Positions 1-7,211 of a stretch of DNA of 16,042 nucleotides are shown here, one piece after another. Source of the DNA: Gammaproteobacteria bacterium (GTDB taxonomy: Bacteria; Pseudomonadota; Gammaproteobacteria; Chromatiales; Chromatiaceae); assembly GCA_008080925.1 (NCBI GenBank), contig VMDJ01000063.1, forward strand, positions 1 through 16,042. The letters are read 5' to 3'. The notes below the pieces were generated by a model that saw only the letters and a list, made by a program, of their open reading frames with translations, ran no database searches and was not told where the DNA came from. The position numbers were made by a program, and so were the translations under genes. How positions within the stretch are numbered: position 1 is the first letter of the stretch; every line of letters starts with the position of its first letter.

Positions 1-801
1 ATGCTTTTTGATCCAACCAACACGTTCGATAACGCCGCGCGAATGACCATGTGCAGTATCGACGGTAACCACATCAACGCCGGCAGCAACCAGTGCTTCA
101 ACACGCTCTTCAGTGCCATCACCAACACCAACAGCCGCACCGACACGTAAGCTCTCAGCGCTATCGCGGCACGCATTTGGATAGTCCGTTGCCTTTTGAA
201 TATCTTTTACAGTAATCAAACCGCGCAACTCGAAGTTATCGTTAACCACCAAGACCTTCTCAATACGGTGGGTATGAAGTTTCTCGAGAACTTCTTCTTT
301 CTTAGCGCCCTCTTTCACTGTCACCAAACGATCTTTTGGCGTCATGATGGATGAAACTTTCTCATCAAGACGGGTTTCGAAACGCAAGTCTCGGCTAGTC
401 ACGATACCAACCAAGTTGTTGCCATCGACCACTGGCACACCGGATATGTTGTGCTGACGAGTGATCTCAAGCACTTCACCGATGCTCAAATTAGGTGACA
501 CAGTGAATGGATCATGGATTACACCACTCTCGTAGCGCTTAACCGCACGAACATGCGCCGCTTGGTCGTCTATCAGCATATTCTTATGAATGATGCCGAT
601 ACCGCCTTCCAGAGCCATCGCGATCGCCAAACGACTCTCGGTAACAGTATCCATCGCCGCCGAAACAAGCGGGATATTTAGGCTAATACCGCGAGTTAGC
701 TGGGTTGCAAGGCTGACATCCTTAGGGAGCACATCCGAGCGCGCAGGCACCAATAAAACGTCATCGAAGGTTAAAGCTTCTTGATCTTGTGCGAAACGCA
801 T
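1..801 (-). CDS. guaB: IMP dehydrogenase, 5' part (runs off the left edge)
   Basis: IMP dehydrogenase oxidises IMP to XMP with NAD+, the committed step of GMP synthesis in the cytoplasm. The 267 codons present begin MRFAQDQEALTFDDVLLVPA, the usual start of bacterial GuaB, followed by the first barrel strands (PLVSAAMDTVTESRLAIAMA at about 44-63, GGIGIIHKN at 66-74). Two CBS domains follow at about 90-210, then barrel sequence around AGVDVVTVDTAHGHS. The window ends before the catalytic cysteine loop, so activity cannot be judged; the visible frame is intact. ATG at 801 is preceded by GGAG (807-810) five bases away, and no better start exists. It is transcribed leftward, divergent from the small lipoprotein gene. 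guaA normally follows guaB but would be outside the window. The identity is close to certain. Confidence 0.97.
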   Translation of the reverse strand, partial: MRFAQDQEALTFDDVLLVPARSDVLPKDVSLATQLTRGISLNIPLVSAAMDTVTESRLAIAMALEGGIGIIHKNMLIDDQAAHVRAVKRYESGVIHDPFTVSPNLSIGEVLEITRQHNISGVPVVDGNNLVGIVTSRDLRFETRLDEKVSSIMTPKDRLVTVKEGAKKEEVLEKLHTHRIEKVLVVNDNFELRGLITVKDIQKATDYPNACRDSAESLRVGAAVGVGDGTEERVEALVAAGVDVVTVDTAHGHSRGVIERVGWIKKH

Positions 802-837
802 CGTAACTCCGGGGGCGGCTAGGAAAATTAGCAACTT

Positions 838-866
838 ATTATAGAATTTGGCTGCTTTTAGGTAAA
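838..866 (-). promoter_or_regulatory. Probable sigma70 promoter of guaB
   Basis: Read on the minus strand, TTTACC (861-866) and a consensus TATAAT (838-843) are separated by exactly 17 bases. The -10 hexamer is perfect and the -35 matches four of six positions. Transcription would start near 831, giving a leader of about 30 bases with the GGAG ribosome site. No PurR-like operator is evident. The -35 box lies inside an inverted repeat at 858-879. Confidence 0.65.
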
Positions 867-879
867 CCAAATTACCTAA
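858..879. promoter_or_regulatory. Inverted repeat over the guaB -35 box, candidate operator
   Basis: TTAGGTAA (858-865) and TTACCTAA (872-879) form a perfect 8-bp inverted repeat with a 6-base spacer. It covers the guaB -35 hexamer and lies between two divergent genes, a typical position for a repressor site. The sequence does not match the PurR consensus I know, so the regulator is unknown. It could be a chance palindrome in AT-rich intergenic DNA. Confidence 0.35.
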
Positions 880-912
880 CTAATTGAAAGTACAAATACT
901 CCCAAAGTGGGT

Positions 913-918
913 TAAAAT
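913..918 (+). promoter_or_regulatory. Possible -10 element of the small lipoprotein gene
   Basis: TAAAAT matches five of six positions of the sigma70 -10 consensus and sits 88 bases before the lipoprotein ATG. I see no convincing -35 at the right distance: TTGAAA at 884-889 is 23 bases away, which is too far. An activator-dependent or non-sigma70 promoter is possible. Weak call. Confidence 0.25.
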
Positions 919-936
919 AATTCCACATTAAGCTTC

Positions 937-956
937 TGGGTGAGTCATGACACCCA
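937..956 (+). promoter_or_regulatory. Leader hairpin with a duplicated arm upstream of the lipoprotein gene
   Basis: TGGGTG (937-942) and CACCCA (951-956) form a 6-bp hairpin with an 8-base loop in the probable 5' leader. The ten bases CATGACACCC occur at 946-955 and again at 974-983, just before the ribosome site, so the left arm could pair with either copy. That allows two mutually exclusive structures, one close to the Shine-Dalgarno. Whether this is regulatory is inference only. Confidence 0.25.
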
Positions 957-1000
957 CGAAGCAACAAAATAGACATGACACCCTAGGAACGGAGAAAACA

Positions 1001-1345
1001 ATGAAAAAAGTACTGATCGCTGGCGCGATTGCCGCCACTTTTACCCTCACTGGCTGTCAAAGCAACGCTGCAAAAGAGCCTTACACCCAAGCTCCAGAGC
1101 CTGAAAAGCGCTCAGCGGTAGCTGCTATTGAAACTGCTTCAGCTGAAAATAAAGCCGCTAAGAAAGCAGGTTTTGAATGGCGTGACACCGGCAAAATATT
1201 GAAAGCTGCAGAAGCGCTAGTTGCTGAAGGCAAATATGCTCAAGCACAAAGTGAAGCGATTAAAGCCTACTACCAGGCTAAAACTGCTCAAAGCCAAGCG
1301 AAAACTCAAGTTGGCGCTGGCAACCCAAGCTACATTTATCAATAA
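1001..1345 (+). CDS. Small lipoprotein resembling SoxXA-binding (SoxK/SAXB-like) proteins
   Basis: The protein is 114 residues. MKK plus a hydrophobic stretch leads to the lipobox LTGC, so Cys19 is the likely lipidated residue; Gln follows it, which favours the outer membrane under the +2 rule. The mature part is an Ala/Lys-rich, probably helical polypeptide. Its motif EWRDTGKIL (59-67) followed by KAAEALVAEGKYAQA recalls SoxXA-binding proteins of thiosulfate oxidisers, which have the same lipoprotein layout and size. No sox gene is visible here, so a role in sulfur oxidation is not supported. I chose ATG 1001 because GGAG (991-994) lies six bases upstream and it starts at the signal peptide; the in-frame ATG at 947 would add 18 unlikely residues. 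It stands alone between divergent guaB and its own terminator. Existence is quite sure; the family is moderately sure. Confidence 0.85.
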   Translation: MKKVLIAGAIAATFTLTGCQSNAAKEPYTQAPEPEKRSAVAAIETASAENKAAKKAGFEWRDTGKILKAAEALVAEGKYAQAQSEAIKAYYQAKTAQSQAKTQVGAGNPSYIYQ

Positions 1346-1367
1346 TTTGTTGATAACTCAGCACGGA

Positions 1368-1392
1368 AGCCGGGCTTAGCCCGGCTTTTTTT
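1368..1392 (+). terminator. Rho-independent terminator after the lipoprotein gene
   Basis: AGCCGGGC (1368-1375), loop TTA and GCCCGGCT (1379-1386) form a perfect 8-bp GC-rich stem leading into seven T residues (1386-1392). It lies 22 bases after the lipoprotein stop codon and should efficiently end that transcript. The xseA start codon follows only four bases later, so the terminator also stands where the xseA ribosome site should be. Confidence 0.92.
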
Positions 1393-1396
1393 ATGT

Positions 1397-2743
1397 ATGA
1401 CCGAAAATCGTGACATCTTTAGCGTCAGCCGACTCAACAGCGAATTGCGTCATGTGCTGGAAGGCAGCTTTCCCTTGCTTTGGGTGCAGGGCGAGATCTC
1501 GAATCTCAGCATTCCCCGTTCCGGTCATCTTTACTTCAGCCTAAAAGATTCCCACGCCCAAATTCGCTGCGCCCTCTTCAAAGGCAAAGCAAATCTGCTT
1601 CGCTTTAAGCCAAAAGACGGCGACTCGGTGATTGCTCGGGCGAAAGTGGCGCTTTATGAACCTCGCGGTGATTGCCAACTCATTATTGAGTCGATGGAAC
1701 CCGCTGGTGAAGGCGCTTTGCAAAAAGCCTTTGAAGCGCTAAAGCTTAAGCTTCAAAAAGAAGGTCTTTTTGAGACATCACTGAAGAAAGAATTACCCGC
1801 GCATCCGATAAATATCGGCATCGTCACCTCATCGAGTGGCGCTGCGATTCGTGACATGCTGAATATTCTGTCACGCAGACACCCTACTGCCACAGTCACT
1901 ATCTATCCATGTTTGGTGCAAGGCACTGAGGCGCCCGCGGATATACGACAAGCCTTGAACAATGCACTTACGCGCCAACAGGATGATGTCATCGTCTTAA
2001 CTCGTGGCGGAGGGAGCATCGAAGATCTCTGGGCATTTAACGATGAGCAATTAGCACGTGATATCGCAGCTGCTGACATTCCTATCGTCTCCGCAGTTGG
2101 ACATGAAATTGACTTCACGATTGCCGATTTTGTCGCTGATCGTCGAGCACCTACGCCATCTGCAGCGGCTGAGCTGATCTCACCTGACCAGGCCCAAATT
2201 AGCCAACGTGTACATCAGTTGAATGCGCAATTAACCCTTCGCACACAACAAAGCTTAGCGGCTAAACAAAAACAGCTTCAACAACTTGAGCAACGCTTAA
2301 CGCGTCAACATCCACGTGCGCGCACTCAACAGCAGCAACAACGTCTTGATGAAATCCAACTACGATTACAACGCTCAGTTTCTAACACTCTCTTGAAGCA
2401 ACAAACAGCGGCAAACAACTTAAATATTCGACTTCAGCAGCAGCGACCTTCTGCGATCATCGAACGATTCAAAGAACGACTTTCATCCATGCAAAGCCGT
2501 CTGGCACGATCTACCGAATCAGCCCTAAAGGCACGTCGCGAAAAATTAAACGCACACTCTCGTGAGCTTCACGCGATTAGCCCATTAGCGACTCTTGAGC
2601 GTGGTTACAGCATCGTCAGCACGGCCAAAAACAAAGTGATCACAAAAAGTAGTGATGTCGCATCGGGTGATTCGATAGATGTTCGCTTATCAGAAGGCAC
2701 ACTACGTGCGACGGTCACTAAGACAAGTAAGAAGACCGATTAA
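1397..2743 (+). CDS. xseA: Exodeoxyribonuclease VII large subunit
   Basis: XseA with XseB forms exonuclease VII, which degrades single-stranded DNA from both ends in repair and recombination. The 448-residue product has the family's usual length. An N-terminal OB fold (about 8-105, with WVQGEISN and the SGHLYFSLKD region) precedes the catalytic domain carrying GGGSIEDLWAFN (204-215) and GHEIDFTIADFVADRRAPTP (235-254). A Gln-rich coiled coil (about 265-390) and the terminal SPLATLERGYSIV segment follow. ATG 1397 is the only possible start: no ATG, GTG or TTG lies in frame back to the stop at 1343. It has no Shine-Dalgarno because a terminator occupies that position. xseB is not in the window. 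The gene converges on der, and the stop codons overlap. Confidence 0.97.
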   Translation: MTENRDIFSVSRLNSELRHVLEGSFPLLWVQGEISNLSIPRSGHLYFSLKDSHAQIRCALFKGKANLLRFKPKDGDSVIARAKVALYEPRGDCQLIIESMEPAGEGALQKAFEALKLKLQKEGLFETSLKKELPAHPINIGIVTSSSGAAIRDMLNILSRRHPTATVTIYPCLVQGTEAPADIRQALNNALTRQQDDVIVLTRGGGSIEDLWAFNDEQLARDIAAADIPIVSAVGHEIDFTIADFVADRRAPTPSAAAELISPDQAQISQRVHQLNAQLTLRTQQSLAAKQKQLQQLEQRLTRQHPRARTQQQQQRLDEIQLRLQRSVSNTLLKQQTAANNLNIRLQQQRPSAIIERFKERLSSMQSRLARSTESALKARREKLNAHSRELHAISPLATLERGYSIVSTAKNKVITKSSDVASGDSIDVRLSEGTLRATVTKTSKKTD

Positions 2744-4143
2744 CGCTTCTTGACGTGCCTCATCATACGGCGACGCTTATCCACCTGACGTTTTGTCAGT
2801 GTGTTTTTTCTACCTTCAAACGGATTCTCGCCACCCTTAAATTCGATACGTAATGGCGTGCCGTGTAAATCAAAACATTCACGGAAACGATTCATTAAGT
2901 AACGTTGATATGTTGGTGGCACAGCATCGGTTTGATTACCGTGGATCACAATAATTGGTGGATTCTTACCGCCCTGGTGAGCATAACGCAGCTTAATACG
3001 ACGTCCGCGAGCAATCGGCGGCTGATGCTCCTGAACTGCTTCTTCAAGAATACGCGTGAGCTCTGGTGTTTTCATATCAATCATCGCAGCGTTATATGCT
3101 TGATCGACCGCTTCCATCAGATGCCCCACACCACTGCCATGCAAAGCAGATATAAAACGCCATTCCGCAAAGGCCAAGAAAGGTAAGCGGCGCAGCATCT
3201 CGCTTTTAATTTGCTCACGCTCATGGCTATCTAAGCCGTCCCATTTATTAATACACACCACGAGCGCGCGACCACTATCGAGCACGTGACCGGCCAATGT
3301 GGCGTCTTGCTCACTAATACCTTGATGCGCATCAAGGATCAGCATAACAACGTTAGCCTGCTCCATCGCTTGTAGCGTTTTAATCACACTGAACTTTTCA
3401 ATTGCTTCAGCGATACGCGCGCGACGGCGAACACCCGCTGTGTCAATCAAAGTGTATTGCTTACCGTTTTGCTCAAAAGGAATTGCAATCGAATCGCGCG
3501 TTGTACCCGGGCGGTCAAACGCGACCACACGGTCTTCACCAAGCAAGCGATTAACCAAGGTCGACTTACCCACATTCGGGCGTCCAACAAGTGCAATTTG
3601 TATGCCCTTATCTGCTTCCTCGACTTCCTCTTCCTCATCCTTTTTATCTGGCCAGATAAAGGTATCGAGTAAGGTATTAATCAAATGTTTTACACCGCCG
3701 CCATGCGCTGCGGCAATCAGATGTGGATCACCCAAACCTAAGGCATAAAAGTCAGCGCCAGCAACCGCTTTATCCAAGCCTTCACTTTTATTCACTGCAA
3801 CGGTGATTGGCTTACCTGTTTTACGCAACTCTTCTGCGATCGCTTCATCAGCACCGGTCATACCATCGCGACCATCTAGCAAGAAGATCAAATGATCCGC
3901 CTCACCAATCGCGTGTTTCACCTGCTTTTCCATCAACACATCAATGCCATCGGCCTGACCACTAATGCCACCGGTATCCACGATGACATACGGATGCGCA
4001 CCAATCTTACCCACGCCATGTTGACGATCACGTGTAATACCCGGCTGGTCTGCAACCAAGGCATCTCGTGAGCGCGTTAAACGATTAAACAGCGTCGACT
4101 TACCCACATTCGGGCGGCCAACTAATGCAATAACAGGAAGCAT
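2740..4143 (-). CDS. der: Ribosome-assembly GTPase Der (EngA)
   Basis: Der is an essential tandem-domain GTPase acting in 50S subunit maturation. In 467 residues counted from ATG 4143 it shows GTPase domain 1 (GRPNVGKST near 9-17, DTGG near 56-59), an acidic linker (about 166-179), GTPase domain 2 (GRPNVGKST near 187-195, DTAG near 234, NKWD near 299-302) and a C-terminal KH-like domain ending in a basic tail. The first domain's G4 motif reads NKSE rather than NKxD. Both P-loops are encoded by the same 23 bases (3560-3582 and 4094-4116). A TTG at 4146 is an alternative start, but ATG 4143 matches the family's MxPVIALVGRPN beginning and overlaps the bamB stop as TGATG, implying translational coupling. 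The 3' end overlaps xseA by four bases. Confidence 0.98.
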   Translation of the reverse strand: MLPVIALVGRPNVGKSTLFNRLTRSRDALVADQPGITRDRQHGVGKIGAHPYVIVDTGGISGQADGIDVLMEKQVKHAIGEADHLIFLLDGRDGMTGADEAIAEELRKTGKPITVAVNKSEGLDKAVAGADFYALGLGDPHLIAAAHGGGVKHLINTLLDTFIWPDKKDEEEEVEEADKGIQIALVGRPNVGKSTLVNRLLGEDRVVAFDRPGTTRDSIAIPFEQNGKQYTLIDTAGVRRRARIAEAIEKFSVIKTLQAMEQANVVMLILDAHQGISEQDATLAGHVLDSGRALVVCINKWDGLDSHEREQIKSEMLRRLPFLAFAEWRFISALHGSGVGHLMEAVDQAYNAAMIDMKTPELTRILEEAVQEHQPPIARGRRIKLRYAHQGGKNPPIIVIHGNQTDAVPPTYQRYLMNRFRECFDLHGTPLRIEFKGGENPFEGRKNTLTKRQVDKRRRMMRHVKKR

Positions 4144-5294
4144 CAAGGCTGTGCACTCACCTTAAGAAGCGTTAAACGACCACCACGATCTTGTACTAAG
4201 ACATGACCATTGATGGCAACAAGACCTGATTCGATCGGATCATCCAATTCAATACGCCCAAGGAAGGCGCCATCAGCAGCTGACATCACATGGAGATAAC
4301 CTTCGATATCGCCCGCAATAACCAATCCACCTAAAGACACCACATCGGATGTCTGACGGTTCTTTAAACCTTCTTGGCGCCAACGTGCAGCGCCTGTATC
4401 GAGGTCAAATGCCCATACCAAGCCTTTATCATCAGCGGCATATAAGCTTTTGCGATCGGTATCCATTGAGCGGTATGACGAGAAATTACGACGCCACATT
4501 GCCTGACCGTTACGAGCATTGATTGCCGCAACCTGCCCTTGGAAAGTTGAAACGTAAGCAACGCCATCCAGTAATACCGGTGGTGCATCGATATCTGCTA
4601 ATCGCTCGAGCTCAGAACGGCCACGAGGAACAGATACGGTGGTATCCCACACAACCGCGCCAGTCTCAGCATTCAAAGCCACCAAACGACCACCCGCCAA
4701 GCCAAAATAAACAACACCGTCTTGCAACACAGGTGAGCTACTACCACGCAACGTTAGTGCCGGTATCTCACGTTCAAACTGCCACAATTGCGCACCATCC
4801 GTTAGAGATAGAGCAGTTACCTTGCCATCAATGGTGCGCACGATAACGCGCTGATCATCCATCACCGGCGTTGAAAGTACTTCACTACTCACACGCTGAC
4901 GCCAGATAAGCTGACCATCAATCGCCGCAAACATCAGTAATTCTGCATCTCGCGTGCCGACAGCTACGTAGCGATCATTAACACCAGGACCTCCGGACAA
5001 GGTCGCCTCAGTCTCATTCGACCAAAGCACTTTACCTGTGGCCAAATCGAGCGATTGCAACAGCCCTTCACCATCAGCCACATACACACGATCGTTAGAG
5101 ATAGCGGGATATAAATGCAGACGATGATCATTCTCAGCTAAGCTGGTTTGCCACACTTCACTCAGCGCGAGTTTTTCATCAAAATCAGTTAATTCAGCGA
5201 GTGGGTTTTTTTCAGCTGGCTGAATGTATTCAACAACACTTGAGCAAGCACTCAATGTAATTGCTAACGATACCGCGACCAGAAAACGAATCAT
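4143..5294 (-). CDS. bamB: Outer membrane assembly lipoprotein BamB
   Basis: BamB is a periplasm-facing lipoprotein of the BAM complex that helps BamA insert beta-barrel proteins into the outer membrane. The 383-residue product begins MIRFLVAVSLAITLSAC; the lipobox is LSAC with Cys17 and Ser at +2, consistent with outer membrane sorting. The rest is a series of PQQ-like beta-propeller repeats (for example KVLWSNE, QLIWRQR, QLWQFERE, AVVWDT, QAMWRR, AARWRQE), fitting the eight-bladed propeller. An in-frame start at 5336 would add 14 residues before the signal peptide and overlap yfgM, so I prefer ATG 5294, ten bases after the yfgM stop. Its only Shine-Dalgarno-like bases (GAGGG) lie in the yfgM 3' end and are rather far. 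Its stop TGA shares a base with the der ATG. Confidence 0.95.
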   Translation of the reverse strand: MIRFLVAVSLAITLSACSSVVEYIQPAEKNPLAELTDFDEKLALSEVWQTSLAENDHRLHLYPAISNDRVYVADGEGLLQSLDLATGKVLWSNETEATLSGGPGVNDRYVAVGTRDAELLMFAAIDGQLIWRQRVSSEVLSTPVMDDQRVIVRTIDGKVTALSLTDGAQLWQFEREIPALTLRGSSSPVLQDGVVYFGLAGGRLVALNAETGAVVWDTTVSVPRGRSELERLADIDAPPVLLDGVAYVSTFQGQVAAINARNGQAMWRRNFSSYRSMDTDRKSLYAADDKGLVWAFDLDTGAARWRQEGLKNRQTSDVVSLGGLVIAGDIEGYLHVMSAADGAFLGRIELDDPIESGLVAINGHVLVQDRGGRLTLLKVSAQP

Positions 5295-5304
5295 TGAGTG
5301 CAAC

Positions 5305-5928
5305 TTACTTACCCTCAACTGGTGTGACATCAACAATCTTCATGCTGAGCAAACGCATATCCGTCACACCACTAGATGCAGCAGCTTGATAAGCGGCCAG
5401 TGCAGCAACCTTGTCACCTTGCGCACGCGCAATGTCGCCTTGAAGCTGCTCAAAGTCACCCTTCATGAAAGTGCCAGCCGCTGCGATAACTTCTTTAGCC
5501 GCATCGTATTGCTGTTGATCGACAAGCAATGCCGCCAAACGTAAACGCGCCAAATCCACTAACACTGGATCAGGTGCATTCGCCATAACCCACTCTAGCT
5601 CAGAACGTGCTCGATCTGGATTGCCAGCTTTGTAAGCTGCTTTAGCTTGTTGCATCGCTGCATAGCTCGCATAAGCGCTACCGGCATAGTCAGCTTTTAA
5701 CTGTGTTGCTGTGTTATCAAAATCAGCGCCCGATTTTGTTGCCTGCTCGACTTGTGCATACAACTGTGATGCCGCCTCACCTTGCGAGGTTTGAAACATT
5801 TGCCAGCCCTGCCAGCCAAAAATGATGCCGAAACCTAGACCTGCACCCACGATGATTGAAACGGCGTTTTCCTTCCACCATTTCTTCAGCGCTTCTGCTT
5901 GTTCGTCATCAGATAAATACGTACTCAT
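5305..5928 (-). CDS. yfgM: YfgM-type ancillary SecYEG translocon subunit
   Basis: YfgM is a single-pass inner membrane protein that associates with SecYEG and, in E. coli, with PpiD, handing secreted proteins to periplasmic chaperones. The 207-residue product has a short charged cytoplasmic N-terminus (MSTYLSDDEQAEALKKWWKE), one membrane segment at about 22-42, and a periplasmic TPR-like helical domain with repeated A-x-x-A-Y helices. Length and layout match the family. ATG 5928 lies two bases after the hisS stop, with GAGG seven bases upstream inside hisS, so the two genes are very likely co-translated. The neighbours hisS and bamB are its usual partners in gammaproteobacteria. Confidence 0.94.
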   Translation of the reverse strand: MSTYLSDDEQAEALKKWWKENAVSIIVGAGLGFGIIFGWQGWQMFQTSQGEAASQLYAQVEQATKSGADFDNTATQLKADYAGSAYASYAAMQQAKAAYKAGNPDRARSELEWVMANAPDPVLVDLARLRLAALLVDQQQYDAAKEVIAAAGTFMKGDFEQLQGDIARAQGDKVAALAAYQAAASSGVTDMRLLSMKIVDVTPVEGK

Positions 5929-5930
5929 GG

Positions 5931-7211
5931 TTATGCCTCAAACTGCAAAGAGGTTAAAAACTCAGTGAGATCATCCCATGCCACCATCTCTTGGTCGCGT
6001 TGATCTCGTAAAAACTTAACAGCGATCTGTTCACTTTCGACTTCTTGATCGCCCAAAACTAAAGCAATCGGTGCACCAGACTTATCCGCCTTTTTAAATT
6101 GCGACTTCATGCTGCCGCCGCCGCAATGCGTCATCAAACGCAACGAGGGAATGCCATCACGTAACTGTTCCGCTAGACCCAAGCCAATTACTTGCGCCTG
6201 ATCACCTGCCAGCACCAAATAGGCATCAACCGGTGGCGAAAGTTCATCGAAACGCCCCAACTCTTCCATCACTGCAATCAAACGCTCAACACCCATCGCA
6301 AAACCAATCGCTGGCGTTTCACGACCACCTAATTGAGTGACAAGACCATCGTATCGACCACCAGCACATACAGTACCTTGCGCACCCAACAGGTTAGTTA
6401 CCCATTCAAAAACCGTGCGCGAGTAATAATCTAAGCCACGCACCAAGCGCGGGTTGATCACATACTTAACACCCGCACGATCTAACTGAGTACAGATTGC
6501 ATCAAAATGTTGTTTAGACTCATCGCCAAGGTATGCATCTAGGGTTGGCGCACCTGCCACAATCTCCGCCATATCCGGGTTCTTTGTATCAAGGATACGC
6601 AGAGGGTTGGTATGTAGACGACGCTGTGCATCCTCATCCAAACGATCAGTAAATTGTTCAAAATACGCAATCAAGGCATCGCGATAAATCACGCGCTCAT
6701 CTGGCGTACCCAGGGTATTAATTTGAAGCTCAAGGCCATCAATACCTAATTCTTTCCACAAACGTGCGGTCATCAGAATCAATTCAGCATCGATATCTGG
6801 ACCTGACATGCCATACGTTTCCACACCGATCTGATGGAACTGACGATAACGCCCCTTCTGCGGACGCTCATGTCGGAACATCTGGCCAAAGTACCAAAGA
6901 CGTTGTGTTTGGTTATGCAGCAAACCATGCTCAAGCGCAGCACGCACGCACCCAGCCGTACCTTCAGGACGCAGGGTTAAGCTATCGCCATTACGATCTT
7001 CGAAGGTATACATCTCCTTCTCGACAATATCGGTAACTTCACCAATAGAACGCTTAAACAAATCCGTCGACTCTACTACTGGCATACGGATCTCAGAATA
7101 ACCGTATGACTTCAGCACTTGCGCAACAGTACGCTCAAGAAACTGCCAGCGTGGCGATTGATCTGGCAACAGATCATGCATTCCACGGATTGCTTGAATA
7201 TTTTTCGACAT
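5931..7211 (-). CDS. hisS: Histidine-tRNA ligase
   Basis: HisS charges tRNA-His with histidine. The 426-residue product is a typical class II enzyme. It opens with IQAIRGMHDLLP, has motif 2 at about 112-126 (FRHERPQKGRYRQFH), the histidine-specific segments RGLDYYSRTVFE (258-269) and AGGRYDGLV (283-291), motif 3 around GFAMGVERL (303-311), and a C-terminal anticodon-binding domain from about 325 including CGGGSMKSQFKKADKSGA. No frameshift or missing motif is seen. ATG 7211 is 36 bases after the rodZ stop; an AAGAAGG stretch is present but almost touches the start, so spacing is not ideal. In many relatives ispG lies between rodZ and hisS, and here it does not. Confidence 0.98.
   Translation of the reverse strand: MSKNIQAIRGMHDLLPDQSPRWQFLERTVAQVLKSYGYSEIRMPVVESTDLFKRSIGEVTDIVEKEMYTFEDRNGDSLTLRPEGTAGCVRAALEHGLLHNQTQRLWYFGQMFRHERPQKGRYRQFHQIGVETYGMSGPDIDAELILMTARLWKELGIDGLELQINTLGTPDERVIYRDALIAYFEQFTDRLDEDAQRRLHTNPLRILDTKNPDMAEIVAGAPTLDAYLGDESKQHFDAICTQLDRAGVKYVINPRLVRGLDYYSRTVFEWVTNLLGAQGTVCAGGRYDGLVTQLGGRETPAIGFAMGVERLIAVMEELGRFDELSPPVDAYLVLAGDQAQVIGLGLAEQLRDGIPSLRLMTHCGGGSMKSQFKKADKSGAPIALVLGDQEVESEQIAVKFLRDQRDQEMVAWDDLTEFLTSLQFEA

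Noticed and set aside
590..784. Plus-strand open frame opposite the start of guaB
   Set aside because: It is the antisense shadow of the GuaB N-terminus and no promoter or ribosome site is seen.
884..918. TTGAAA and TAAAAT as a sigma70 promoter for the lipoprotein gene
   Set aside because: The spacer is 23 bases, well outside the workable range, so only the -10-like element is listed, at low confidence.
947..1000. N-terminal extension of the lipoprotein from ATG 947
   Set aside because: It would place 18 polar residues before a textbook lipoprotein signal peptide, lacks a ribosome site, and runs through the leader hairpin; ATG 1001 has a well-spaced GGAG.
4523..4846. Plus-strand open frame of 107 codons opposite bamB
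   Set aside because: His/Gln-rich shadow translation of the bamB antisense strand with no family resemblance.
5295..5336. Longer BamB start overlapping yfgM
   Set aside because: It adds 14 polar residues in front of the signal peptide; ATG 5294 gives a normal lipoprotein start.
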